Shown piece by piece: positions 12,018 through 23,479 of a stretch of DNA of 64,000 nt (position 1 is the stretch's first letter; each line of letters starts with the position of its first letter). Under the pieces are notes generated by a model. It was not told where the DNA came from. It was given only the letters and a program-made list of their open reading frames with translations, and did no database searches. Where the stretch lies: contig CP071493.1 in the NCBI GenBank assembly GCA_017354895.1, forward strand, positions 930,001-994,000, read 5' to 3'. This DNA comes from Podospora comata (Eukaryota > Ascomycota > Sordariomycetes > Sordariales > Podosporaceae). Both the position numbers and the translations under genes were made by a program.

Positions 12018-15000
12018 TTATTTCGGCCCAGCAACTCCCCCCTGACTCAACCTCTGAAACCCTATCAACACCTCCCGATCAACATTAACCGCCCACTGCT
12101 GCTCAAACACCCCCTCCCCACCCAGCCTCTGCACCAAATCCTGCAACCTCACCTTGACAAACCCGTACGTCGCCACCGAGTGCACCGGGTCCTTGTGCGC
12201 AAACGTCCTCTCGTGAATATCCAGCGGAGTATCATACTCAAAGCTCGGCATCTCCCCCCAGACGAGGCTATCCTGCGGCCCCTCGGCCCCCCCTTGTTGC
12301 TCGGCAGTATCATCCGCCAGTTCCGTCACGATGTGCGTCCACATGGACAGATAATCCTGCAGCTTCCCCAACACGATCTCCTGCACCGGCGAGGGCAGTT
12401 CCACCAGTCTTGTCAGGGCCAGGCAAGAGAGCTTCTCACGTTCGACATCGCCCATGGTGTCAAAGTTGGCGAACCACTGGGTCATCAACCAGGAGAGAAC
12501 AGTATCGATCGGTCCGCCGTTTGTGAACCGCGACAACAGGTTGATAAACACTGTCGGGTCGGCGACGCACACCCGGGCAAAGAGGGCGTAATAGTCCGAT
12601 TCTTTGAGTGTGCTGATTTTGGAGGGTTTCCGGTTGGGCCCAGTGGTCTGGGAGGATTCCCAGGCGCTGTGGAGGCCTTCGAGCATTGTGTGGACAAGGC
12701 CAGTCTCAAGGAGGTCTTGGACAATAACGGTTACTCCTTGAGACCCGCCGAATTCTTCAGAGAACCGGATCATGAGTTCGATCGACTTGGCGCCGAGCTG
12801 GGCTTGGTCGAGGCTGTTGGCATCGACGGTTTTGGCGAGGGCCGCGAGGGCAGGGCGGCGGAGGGCGTCGCTGAGGAGGTCTTGTGGTGCGAGAGAGATG
12901 TACGATTTCACAATCTCGAGGCACTGGTTCGAGACGGCGGAGTCGTATTCTAGGAGGGGGAGGGCCAGCTGGACCATCTGGGTGAGATCAGGATTCAGTG
13001 GTGGGACGCTCTGCATCAGCAATGACCTCCAGAGCTCCACCGACTCTTCAATAAGGTGAAGATGCAGTGGCGAGTCGGGGTTCATCGCCTCTGCCAGGAG
13101 TGGCAAGATCAGTGGTTGATATCGCTGCGAGTCGGCCCGCATCGACATGACGAGAGCCGTCATGATGGCAAGCACCGACTGCTTGATCATGTACTCTTCA
13201 CTTCCGACCGACTCCCACAACTTGGGGAGTGTCATCATGATGGTATCTCCAAACTGCGAGACATGTTCCTCCATCCTGCTGACGATCAACCTGATCGTGT
13301 CCAAAACCGCCAGTTTTGTCTCGTCGCTCTCTACCGTTGAGAGCAAGCCGATCAAAAGCTCGAAGAAATCCGGCGCATATGGCAGGAAGGGTTCAGACTT
13401 GAACTCAAAGTCATCGGCGATATACTTGAACTGTCGCGCAGCCGTAATGCGTACCACCTCATCATTGTGATCGTCAGCTGGGTTCAGCAAGTGGCGATAG
13501 ATCTCAAACACCACTTTTCTGTTCGCTTCGGAAATCTTGATGGTAATCCACTGGCTTAGCAAAATAGCAATCCGCCGGCGGAGCACCTTGGCCATCGTGT
13601 CCTGTACCTGAGCATCCTTGACGAGCGTTGTGGTCAGGAAGCGATCAAAGTCAAAGCTGTGGTGCACAACGGCAGCAGCACACCCAAGAGCACAGTAAGC
13701 GGCCTCTTTCGTGACAATGTCCATGTCGACTTTGGTGGCGAGCTCACAATAGCTGAGAAGCGGCTGACCCAACTCCCTATAGTGTGTCAACAGGTCTATC
13801 AGCAACCTCTCAGCGCATGGGCGGATAGCCCACTCGTAGGCCTGGCCCTCTGTGCGTTCCTGAGCTTCCCATTCCTCCGGGCTCTCTTCCCAGGCATCGA
13901 GATCTGACTTGCGGAAGATAAACAGCTTGCTGATGATCACCTGAACAATATCCAGAAGCAAGTCCCTGTTCAGCAATTCGACTTTGATAACGTGAATTGC
14001 TTGTGTTTCCAGCTCCTTCATTTCTGGGGTCTGGAACTTGAATGTCTGAGCCGGTCGGTAGGCGATCCCAATACAACTCCTCAGCAACAAGAGTCCCTTG
14101 AGAGCCAACTTTTCCGCCAATGGCCCCTCGTGCTTGGTATTCCCTGTTGTGCTCTCTGTCTGCTTGATCCCACCAGACTTCTCAAACACCTGCGAGAAGT
14201 CCTTCACAAGATTCCAATAGGCTCTAACTAACGGAATCGAGTTTGGAAGAATCGGGAAGCTGCAGGGATGCAAATTCGCCATATCGATGTGTAGTTTGGT
14301 AAACTGGATGAGATGCTTGCCGACGAGATCTTGGTACGGTATCGGGATCCACGATTCGTGACTGACACCGTGGAGGAATTGATCGAACTGTGTCTGTGAT
14401 AGAGACCACAGCCCCTGAACCATGCTGTCCTTGTGCGGCTCCTTGTATCCAACTGTGACCAACCGCCTCAAGATCTTGAGTGCTATCAAGCTGTTTTGCA
14501 TGGCATAGTCGGCGTCATCCTCGTCTCCCCGTCCTTTCATGAGGAACTCCTGCCAATAAGCCGTCTTCTCGGTGTAAATCTCTCCCAGAAGCTGGACCAG
14601 GTCCGGGGTGACCTTCTGAAGAGCGGTCTGTGACCTCGCCAACCGCGCCGTGCTGAGCTCTTTGACCATCCGGAGCATAACCAACAGGGCACCGCCGAGG
14701 TGCATGGGGTTCCCACCCCGGGCCGTTCGGGTAACGTTGATGATATTGGCGATGGCATCGGGCCAGCTATCGGGGTAATCTATCCTCACGATCTTGGCGG
14801 TAACCAGGGCGTTGTGCAGCGCGAGCTGTCTGTCCTCCTCGTCCACCGAACCTTGCAGAAGCCGAGAGCGTATGAGCTCTTTTTGTGGTGGTGGAATGGC
14901 ATGTTTCGCTCTGGGTCGCCAATACTTGTCGATGCCGTTTTTGAGCACGATGACGGCGAGCCATCGAACCTCTCTTCGTAGTGACTTGTCGAGGAATATG

Positions 15001-15240
15001 GTCTGTTGTCAAACAAGTCCGTCAGCAACTCCAAAGCAGCTTTGTGAGGAACAGCAAGTTCCCTCCACCTACCTGAAGAGTAACATAGTAGTCGGGATGC
15101 GACTCCCAAGCCTGTATCTGCTGGCCAGCAGACTGTCTCTGGGCTTGGTCGGTGGAGATGGATGCAGCTTCGAGGGTTCTGCAGAGCTCGACGGGTGTGA
15201 AGGGCGTAGCTTCGCCCGGGACTTCGATCGCGAAACTCAT
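12018..15240 (-). CDS. KAP120: Importin-beta family karyopherin, Kap120/importin-11 type
   Basis: Exons 15073-15240 and 12018-15002 encode 1050 residues, close to the usual length for Kap120/importin-11. The 70-nt intron (GTAGGT donor, GCTGACG branch site, AACAG acceptor) joins codon 56 to codon 57 in phase 0. The start ATG at 15240 gives MSFAIEVPGE. The joined product has a clear importin-beta N-terminal (Ran-binding) domain at about residues 35-115, including QIQAWESHPDYYVTLQ joined to TIFLDKSLRREVRW. The rest is alpha-helical HEAT-like repeats. Family members carry cargo between cytoplasm and nucleus; yeast Kap120 imports Rpf1 and others, and importin-11 imports ubiquitin-conjugating enzymes. 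The inner ATG-less extension was recovered by splicing; the long exon alone would begin at a GTG. The family call is firm, and Kap120 rather than another karyopherin is likely. Confidence 0.9.
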
Positions 15241-15904
15241 CGTTCTTCTGGTCTGCTCGATCGTTGGTATGTTTTGCGATTTTGGAATCGAAGAGAACCG
15301 TTCAAGGTGCCTGGGCAGGTCGAAGCTTGATGGGGGTGAACAGCCCAAAGATAGGTAGCGGGGCATAAAATCAAGTGGAGCTGTTCCGACAGGGGGGGTC
15401 CTTCAACGTCGTCACGGCAGACAGGGGTATTTGTGTTCATAAACTTTATAATGATAATCAAAGCTTCCTGAAATCAGTCGGAAAGATTAGACCATCTCTA
15501 TCAACCATCCTTCAATGCCCATCTCAGTGATCTTTGGTTTTGTTTCTCTGCCACTGCTTATCACTCAGAACCCCAAAATGACTGGATACCAAACACGGCC
15601 TCCATTCGGCTGACACGAACACCAAATGCTGCTTGTTTATTATTTGTCCTTCCTTCCCCCCCCCCTCATTGATACCACACCAACACCCCCTCCCCCTTTA
15701 CTCCCTCTACTGGACGGTCAGACCCAAGAAGTAGCACAAGAAACAAAGCTGTGAGAGCGTTCCACAAAGCCGATCGGCCATTGCCGAAAGTAGCATGCTC
15801 TCGAAGTCTTCTTTCTCCCAGTCTGAGACAGAGAGAAAAGAGAAACAGGACCCGACCCGACAGACAGCTGCCTGCCGAGACCACCACACACGTGAGATGT
15901 ACGT
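15241..15904. other. Intergenic region between KAP120 promoter and the dehydrogenase fusion 3' end
   Basis: The two flanking genes lie in tandem on the minus strand, so these 664 bp carry the KAP120 promoter and leader and the 3' UTR of the dehydrogenase fusion. The stretch 15640-15720 is unusually rich in C runs. I see no supported gene. Confidence 0.5.
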
Positions 15905-17838
15905 TTATTTGTCACACAATGCAATCCCCGCAAAAGATCCCTCGTCCTCATAAAACTTCCTGCGCCCAGTTCCATCCATGTTGAAGCGGTACACCGCTCC
16001 ACCCCTGTATCGTGTGTGTTATCAAAGCGGTCAGCTTGCTGAATGGCCAGTGAGGTCATGAGAGAATGGGAGAGAAGGTTGACTCACAAGTCTGTAGCGT
16101 ATATGTGTCGATTCTTCCTGTCAAGAGTGATGCCGATAGCCTCGTGCAGGTTTCTGGCTAGGATCTTGTGGTCGGTATACTGGCCATCAGGGCCCCTTTC
16201 AGCCCTGTTCAAGCTGTTGCCGCGAGGAAGCTCCCCTCTGTCAGTCCAGTACATGAACTTGCCTTCCTCATCGATCTCGATATCGATAGGCTCCGGCAGG
16301 CCCCGGAACAGACATTCGATGTCGGTCCTCGTAGAAGCATCATGTCCAGGAGGTGTATGTATGTTCGCCCTGAAAATGCGCCCTTTGGATCCCTTGGACG
16401 GACCCTTTTGCGTCCAGTAAAACTTCCCTTCCAATGGGGCAAGCCCGAGGCCCACGCACCACTTCGTCTGGTCGTCAAAGCCAGTCGCCCAGTCCCCGTT
16501 GCGAATGAGGACTTCCAGTCCAGAGCCATCAATGTTACATCGGAAGACGCGCATGCCTTCGCGGTCGGAAAAGTACATCTTGGAGCAGTCGTCGTCAACA
16601 GCAATCTGCTTGGGCGTGTGTACCGTGCCGGAGGGGATGATGACCTTGATGTCGCTACCGTCCAAGTTGCACGACATGATGCTGCCGTCGTTTTTGTTAG
16701 GCACACCCATGTTGCCCCAGATAATCTTACCTTCTGATGGGCAGAGAGCGATCCCGTCTGGCATGGGCTGGTGGTCCACTATGGTGCGGAGAGGGGTTTG
16801 GCCATCCGCGCTGCCCACGAGGATACGGCCACGTTGGTACACCTCCTCTGGCGCGTTGTTGAGGCCAAGATCGAGGATGTACAAGGTCGGAGCGTGCAGG
16901 TTGTCGTAGGGAGTTTGCTGTTGGCCAGCAGTCTTGGTGGTATAACCTGGTGGGTACAGACCGCCCTTGCTGCACTTGGCCCCGAGCCTGCCCTCCTGGA
17001 TGTACTTTTGGAGGAAGGCTATGACGCCTGGGTCGTGGAGATTCCGCTCCTGGATGTAGTGCTGCTCGATGAGTGACACAGTGTCCAAGCCTACTGAGTC
17101 CATCAGCTCGCATGGGGGAACACCGGTCTTGACAAACATCTCATTCCACACCATGTCGAGCTCTGCTGGTGAGGCTACCCCCTCGGATAGCACCATCAAA
17201 CATTCTCGCTTGATAGCGGCCCAGACGCGGTTGAGAAGAAAGCCCGTAGACTCTCGGTGTGCCATGACTGGAAGCATGCCAGACCGTTTGAGGTGCTCTT
17301 CGAGAAAAGGAAAAATGTCCTCGTGCGTGGATCCGCTGGTCATGAGCTCGACAACGCGTATGTCGGGCGGGATGTAGTAATGCATATTCAGCATGCGCTT
17401 GGCCGTGTCAGGCTTCACTTTGGCCGCAATCTCCCGCGACTTGTAGGACGACGAGTTGGTTCCCAGTATCGTATCGGGTCGGACAACCTTTTCAAGGTCG
17501 GCAAAGGCGTTCATCTTTAGGTCGAGCTTCTCAGGCACGCATTCGATGACCAGCCACGAGTCCTCCACGGCAGGCTTCAGGTCCTGGAAACCATGAACGG
17601 AAATCTTGTCGGGGCTGACGGTGGGCTTGTACCTCCACATCTCGTTTTTGATGTATTGTAGAGCTCCATTGGTTTGCTGCGTGTCGGGATCGCGAATGTT
17701 GACCTTGTATCCGGCAGAGGCCCAGCAGGCTCCTATCCGGCGGCCTAGCACACCAGCTCCCAGGATGCCGACAGATCTATTGATCGCCGTGGGGAGTTTC
17801 CACTTCGTCATGGTGGCCTCTTCAGTATCGGTTTCCAT
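15905..17838 (-). CDS. 3-hydroxyacyl-CoA dehydrogenase fused to a YWTD-type beta-propeller
   Basis: Exons 16088-17838 and 15905-16004 encode 616 residues. The intron is 83 nt (GTGAGT donor, AAGCTGACC branch site, ATACAG acceptor). Without it the frame stops right after HIYATDL and loses 33 residues of the last propeller blade. The N-terminal half is a 3-hydroxyacyl-CoA dehydrogenase: NAD-binding GAGVLG at residues 27-32, a catalytic-type His in NMHYYIPP, and the C-terminal helical dimerisation domain to about residue 300. Residues about 340-616 contain repeated blades of the LDL-receptor class B kind (GKFYWTQKG, KFMYWTDRG, KMYFSDREG, each followed by an NIDGSG-like turn). There is no signal peptide or membrane segment, so a cytosolic or peroxisomal enzyme is expected. 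The likely substrate is a short-chain 3-hydroxyacyl-CoA or a related 3-hydroxyacid, but it cannot be read from sequence. The ATG at 17811 is an alternative start; the frame's first codon at 17907 is GTG. Confidence 0.88.
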
Positions 17839-18540
17839 GAACCCACCACCAGCAAAGAGAAGATAAGAAGTTGTATGTATTGATCCTGAAGATGATCTGG
17901 ACAGCACAGCTCAAGACATCTCCCAAACCCCTTTTCTCCCACCTAGCTTACCAGTTCTGGTCCAAACTCTAACGTACCTATTTTCAACGGAGACCATCCC
18001 GGTGCTCTTCCAGGTCATACTGGTATGCCTATGCAGCTGCATCGCTCGGCCATTGCGTCAGCAACGGAGCAGAACATTGGTACAGACCGAGTCATGGGTG
18101 AAAAGGGGTAGCATCACGGCTGAATAGATGGCTGGTGTTTGATTGTTACATAATCTCACTCATTCCCAGAAAAGTCAAGAGGATGAATAGATGTCAAGAG
18201 GTGAAGTTGAAGCTGGACGTCGAACCCTGGAAATCAACATTGAATCCATACCCCCTTGCAAGGATCCCCAGAGTGTGATTCGCGGGGAAGGACGAAAACA
18301 AGTGGGCCGTGCCGCAACGCGCCAAGCCCGCATCCCTGAACCGTTCCGTCAGCTGCAACAGCTGCTGTCCGGATTCCAACCTCGGCTCTCTGAGTGCATC
18401 GACCGACCGCCCGGACCGACAGAAGCCATTCATTATCATGGGCGCATAAGGGGAAATGTGAAAGGAGCACCTTACGATATGCGTTTCCACCCAATAAACA
18501 AACGTCCATCTTCACTCAGCCTCGTTCAAACACCAATGCG
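17839..18540. promoter_or_regulatory. Divergent promoter: dehydrogenase fusion / PEX2
   Basis: These 702 bp separate two divergent genes whose products plausibly both serve fatty-acid or peroxisome metabolism. A shared promoter is therefore possible, but I did not identify a defined oleate-type element. An in-frame open extension of PEX2 back to 18394 begins with GTG and is not counted as coding. Confidence 0.45.
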
Positions 18541-20202
18541 ATGAGCGATTCCAAGCCCCCCAAAGACAGCAGCAGCCCCAGCGCAGCGGTCCCGGATGTC
18601 GCTGCTGCTGCTGCATCATCAACACCAACACCAGCACCAGTAGCAATAACACCCCCTTCCAACCCCCAATCAGCCCACTCCTTCGCCCAAGCCCAGCAAC
18701 GCCTCATTGCCCGCCGACAAGCCCGCGATGCTCAAGAAGCAGCCCGAGTAGCAGCCCAACAATCCGAATCCCAACTCCGCGCACGCATCGCCGCCTCCCA
18801 ATCCCCTCTCCTCCGACGGCTCGGCGCGTCGACACTTTCACTGTGGGATACCATCTCCAGCCGGGAGGGCACTCGCCCAGCCTTCCGCGTCGGCCAAGTA
18901 GACGCCGAACTCCTCGATGAGGAACTGGTCGAGCTGATGAAGGGACAAGTAGGGGAGGCGGTTCGGTACTACGGTGGTGGGGGAGGAGGAGGAGACAACA
19001 ATATCAAACATGAGTGGGACGCCGAGATATCGCTTGCCCTGAGGGCCGTGATATTCAAGCTTACCATTTGGGATCATGACGCGACGTATGGTGCTGCGCT
19101 GCAGAATTTGAAATACACAGACGCCAGACACACAGGGAGTGTCTTGGTGCCGCCAAGCAAGTGGCAGAAGGGGTTGTATGGGTTGATGACGGTGGGAGGG
19201 AGGTACATGTGGTCAAAGTGGGAGAACTGGCTCAGGGAGCAGGATGGTGGTTATGATGAGCCGAGCCCGACGGTGCAGCGGCTCTCGAGCATGACGGACA
19301 GACTGTCGACGCTTCACGCCGCCGCTTCGTTTGCGTCGTTCTTGGTCTTCTTGTTACAAGGCCGCTACAGGACGCTTTTGGACCGGGTACTGCGCATGAG
19401 GCTCGCTCCACCTACCAGCCAGGTTAGCCGTGAGGTGTCGTTTGAGTATCTCAACCGCCAGCTGGTGTGGCACGCCTTCACCGAGTTTTTGCTGTTCGTG
19501 CTGCCGCTGGTGGGAATCAACCGGTGGAGGCGCTGGCTGGCACGGACGTGGCGGAAAACCAAAAAGATTATGAGCACAACAGGTGGTGAAGGCGCCGAGG
19601 AGAAGAAGGGTGAATTTGCCTTCTTGCCAGAACGGACATGCGCCATCTGCTACCAGGATCAGAACCAGGCAACAAACGAGAACGAGCTCATGGCTGCGGC
19701 TACTTCCAAGACTGGTGTGGTCGGATCGGCGCAGACTGATGTCACGAACCCTTACGAAACCATCCCATGTGGATGCGTCTACTGCTTTGTATGCTTGGCG
19801 ACAAGAATCGAAAGGGAGGAAGGGGAAGGTTGGAGCTGCTTGCGGTGCGGCGAGCTCGTCAAGGAGTGCAAGCCATGGAATGGAGATGTGTTGGAGCCCG
19901 AGTCAAAATCACCAGCTCAGAAGACGGTTGTGTTTGCAGATGATGTCAAGGATGCCTCCGACGATGAGCAGGAGAACTCGCAGGTCTTGGTCCAGCAAGA
20001 GGATGACGATGAATACCCAGAAGAGGAAGGTGAAGAGGGGGAGGAGGAGGAGGAGGAAGATGGAAGTAGAAGTCTGGAAGACCTTCGGACAGAGTCAGCT
20101 AGCGAAGAATCCTCAGAACAGGAGGCTGACTCTGAGGGTGACGAATCGGAAGACTATGAGGCGGAGGAGGAGGAGTTGGGAGCGGATCTTGATGAGGACT
20201 AG
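18541..20202 (+). CDS. PEX2: Peroxisomal RING-finger peroxin Pex2
   Basis: An intronless frame of 553 residues starts at the ATG at 18541 (MSDSKPPKD). Pex2 is one of three RING peroxins (Pex2, Pex10, Pex12). They form a ubiquitin-ligase channel in the peroxisome membrane that recycles the import receptor Pex5. The Pex2/Pex12 N-terminal region runs from about residue 100 to 320 and contains hydrophobic segments such as ASFASFLVFLLQG and EFLLFVLPLVGI. The RING starts at Cys367 (CAICY) and ends near Cys436 (CLRCG), with a long insert between the second and third ligand groups. Fungal extras are an Ala/Pro-rich head and a very acidic tail of roughly 100 residues after the RING. The gene lies head to head with the acyl-CoA dehydrogenase fusion. 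Confidence 0.9.
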   Translation: MSDSKPPKDSSSPSAAVPDVAAAAASSTPTPAPVAITPPSNPQSAHSFAQAQQRLIARRQARDAQEAARVAAQQSESQLRARIAASQSPLLRRLGASTLSLWDTISSREGTRPAFRVGQVDAELLDEELVELMKGQVGEAVRYYGGGGGGGDNNIKHEWDAEISLALRAVIFKLTIWDHDATYGAALQNLKYTDARHTGSVLVPPSKWQKGLYGLMTVGGRYMWSKWENWLREQDGGYDEPSPTVQRLSSMTDRLSTLHAAASFASFLVFLLQGRYRTLLDRVLRMRLAPPTSQVSREVSFEYLNRQLVWHAFTEFLLFVLPLVGINRWRRWLARTWRKTKKIMSTTGGEGAEEKKGEFAFLPERTCAICYQDQNQATNENELMAAATSKTGVVGSAQTDVTNPYETIPCGCVYCFVCLATRIEREEGEGWSCLRCGELVKECKPWNGDVLEPESKSPAQKTVVFADDVKDASDDEQENSQVLVQQEDDDEYPEEEGEEGEEEEEEDGSRSLEDLRTESASEESSEQEADSEGDESEDYEAEEEELGADLDED

Positions 20203-21170
20203 TATTGTAGTAAGCATAGCGTGTGTGTTGTAAATAATAATGATACCTTAAATATGCAAGTGCTAAGTTGTGAACATGATGGATCAAAAACGTTTGCGGT
20301 GGAGGAAAGAAGAAGAAAAAAGTAAAAGTATGGCTACCAAAAAGAATCGAATCTGGGTGTCCAGAGGTTTCCAAAGATTAGAATGGGAGCATTGTAGGCC
20401 AACTCACGGTCACATCCGGTAAAAGGCAGGAAATGAGTGCGTTGCTGAGCTGGCCTGCTCCAACAGCCACCGCCAGAAAGTGGGCTTATAACCCAACTGA
20501 TGCTTTGCTGGCCGTGCTTTCCTTTCCTTGAGACGTGGTGCCCTCACCGACAACCGTTGACCTCATCACCAGCAGTGGCTTTCTCCACACGACTCGACCC
20601 CACAGCAGTTGGGGAATCCCCGTAATTGGTGCAGCATTGCCTGCCCGGAAGCGAGGAAACAGGGGGTCTGCGGTAGATAACAAGCATCCCTGCCACATCT
20701 GGGCCGCGATAAGCACCACCACAGCCAACAGCCAGCCAGCGACCCAGGATTGGACCCCGAATCTCGCGTGACACAGGGCCAAAATCAACCAACAATTCAT
20801 ATGTAAAACAACAGAGGGCTGTGGTGACGGCATTCTATGGCCAAAAATACAATCCTCCAAGGTGTTACCACTCGACGCGGGCGCGCTCGTTTTTCTGTTT
20901 CTAGACACCAAAAACGCTGCGACATCGCAAACCTGCACCCAAGAAACCCCAATAAGTGGATTCTGGAACAACTCATAGGCCCAACCAACCACCCACTTTA
21001 CGCGCTTGTTGCGCTTCCAGTCCCTCTCCTCGACAGTTCACGATACTAATCATCAGTCTTTGCAACGAATACGACATGCCTCTGTGATGACTGTGTCAGC
21101 GTCTATACCAGCAACAAAAATAGACCCCAAAAACTTTATTATTTCACCAAGACCAAAAACCACCAAGTAG
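20203..21170. other. Intergenic region downstream of PEX2
   Basis: A 968-bp gap between two genes in tandem on the plus strand; it holds the PEX2 3' UTR and the promoter of the membrane-protein gene. A 168-codon minus-strand frame (20486-20992) has no ATG at its beginning, no family features and no splice support, so I do not call it. Immediately before 21171 the leader is A/C-rich. Confidence 0.5.
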
Positions 21171-23479
21171 ATGGGAATATCCTCCAGCAAACCCCCACCA
21201 CCACCACCCCCAGGCGGAGGTATAAGCGGGGCAAACTGGCACTACAGCAACCACTACCACTACAACAACTACCAAAGTAATAGTAATACCCCCTACGACG
21301 ACGACAACAACAACAACCGGCAATTGCTCAGACCAAAACGACCCCGAGTAAAATCCCGGTCTTCCCTCCCAACCTCCCAAACACCAGTGGCCCAGCCCAC
21401 TATGCCCTCCTTCTTCTCCTTCGAGCAAGGATCCGAACGCACCCAGAACGTCCGCTTCTTCAACGGCGAATCCTCCCCTCTCCTCGGCCGGTTCCGCGCC
21501 GTTCCTCGACCAAACACCACCTTTGGCGGCCCTCATAGGACGAACACGGGCGGTAGCATCAGTAGTATTGGTAGCGGTCCGACAGGCGGGAGGGCGAGGC
21601 ACTACCACCCGCAACGAGGAGGAGCGCAGGCTGGGATAATAAATGAGCCCGGGTGGAGGGGCAGTGTTCATGTGGGCTATGGGGCTATCGTAGCTGCTGA
21701 GGCCGAGGCGGAGGAGGAGGCCGGGGACGGGGATGATGAGGCGGAGAGTGACTCGGATAATTCCCAGGGCCCGGGGTGGAGGAGGATGGGGAAGGGGACC
21801 AGGAGGTTGAGGAGGGTGATGAGACGGATGAGGGATACGTGGGTTGATCCCAAGGCGGGAGTGGTGAGGAGGCTGGTGGACGTTTGGTGGAGCAGATGGG
21901 CTGTGCTGGTGGTGCTACCTGCTAGTTTGGCTGTGGCATGGTGCGCGATACCATTCCCGCAGTACCCCCTCCCGTGGGACGACGACGACAACTCTGGAGT
22001 ACCTGGGCAGGCCCCTAGCGGGAAGGTACCCGGTCACGGAGCAGCAAGGGTGCAGGTCAACTTTTGGTTCTTTTTGTTTGTCTACTACAGCTTCTACAAC
22101 CTGACGGCCTTGATTTGGATCACCAAGGTTTTCAACATTTACAGCCTCAACTGGTGGCCGCAGTCTCTCGGTTTTCCTGTCACTGTTTCCGCCATCGCCG
22201 TCCTGTCGCTTGCGGCGCCACTACCGCTCTACCTGGTTCCTGAGGCGAGATGGCTGACGGCGCACAACACGGTGTGGATCTCGTGGACATTCTGCATCAT
22301 GGCCATGCCCGTCGCCATCGCCTTTTTCATTCTCTTGACCAACGAGCGCCATCTTGGCCTCCGCCATTCTTTGTCAGAGACTCAACGCATCTTCACGTCA
22401 TCCTGGTGGACGGGCGAGCGTGAAGACACCATTTCCAGGAGAGAAAGACGCCAGCGCGCTGCCCTGGACCCAAGCGCATTTGATCCTAACGCTGATCCTT
22501 CGCAAATCGGGTACAACGACGCTCGATACCAGCCCCGAGCGCGCAGGATAAGACGGCGGTGGTTACCGGCCAGCTTTGTCAGATTTGTCTGGTTCTGTCT
22601 CGCGTTGTTGATCGGCTTGCTGGCCTATGTTATTGGAGAGGCCTATGCCGAGATTTACCTCCGGACGCTGCCGCATAACAACTTGGAGACGATTGTGTAT
22701 GTGTATGGCTGGATCTCGACCGTTCACCTGCTCGACGGGTTGACGGGGTGGATTTTGGGCGGGCAGGAGGGGGAGAGGGTGGGGAGTTACCCCCTGAGTT
22801 GGATTTTCAAGCTGTAAGTTTTTTGTTGCGCTCCATCCAATTTTTTTCTATTTTTTTTTTTTGTGGTTGCGTGATACTGATATTTTTTTCTTTTTTGGCT
22901 GTGAAAAGATACTTTATGCTCACGTACCAAACCTACGTCCGCGCCCTATACGCCCGCCTCCGCGATCCCAAACAGTTCATGTACCTCCAGATCCTGTCAT
23001 CAACCAGCCTCATCGTCGTGACCCCCATCCTGATGTCCCGCTCAGTCCACTGGGTGTTCTCCATCCTCGGACTAAACGGGCAGTCGTATGGCTCCTACCA
23101 AAAGATTTGCATACGCAACGTCTTCATCCGGTTCATGGCCGAGAACGCGTCCATGCTCGCCTTTTTGGGGAGCGTGGTGGTGTTGCACTTTGGGGCGAAC
23201 AAGGATGTGTACCCGTACTTTTCGTTTGACGGCGCGGACGAGACGGAGCAGTACACGTTTAACCTGACGTTCAAGGCGTCGAGCATCACTTGGGCGTGCG
23301 AGCTGGCGGCGAGCTTTGTCGTGGCGGGGCTGATCAGGTTGATTTATGGGGTTAGTGTGGTGGTGGAGGGGAAGCTGGACTTTGCGGTTTGGCCGGAGCT
23401 GTTGCCGACGGCGGTGGCGGTGACGCTGCATGTGCTGCAGAATATGTTGTTTTCGATCGTGAGGTTGCAGTTTAGATGA
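21171..23479 (+). CDS. Multi-pass membrane protein with a possible N-myristoylation signal
   Basis: Exons 21171-22813 and 22909-23479 encode 737 residues. The 95-nt intron starts GTAAGT, is T-rich and ends GAAAAG; the junction codon is CT+A (Leu). The protein begins MGISSSKPPPP: a glycine at position 2 and serine at position 6 match the N-myristoyltransferase consensus. Residues 1-230 are low-complexity (poly-Pro, Tyr/His/Asn, then acidic and Arg-rich blocks). At least eight hydrophobic segments follow, for example VLVVLPASLAVAWCAIP, FWFFLFVYYSFYNLTALIW, FVWFCLALLIGLLAYVIG and LIVVTPILMSRSVHWVF. I do not recognise the family, and no transporter or enzyme motif is visible. An integral protein of an internal membrane or the plasma membrane is the safe call. 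It converges with the SWIM-protein gene 468 bp downstream. Confidence 0.82.

Noticed and set aside
20486-20992. 168-codon minus-strand frame downstream of PEX2
   Set aside because: First codon is GTG, no ATG near its beginning, no family features and no splice signals.
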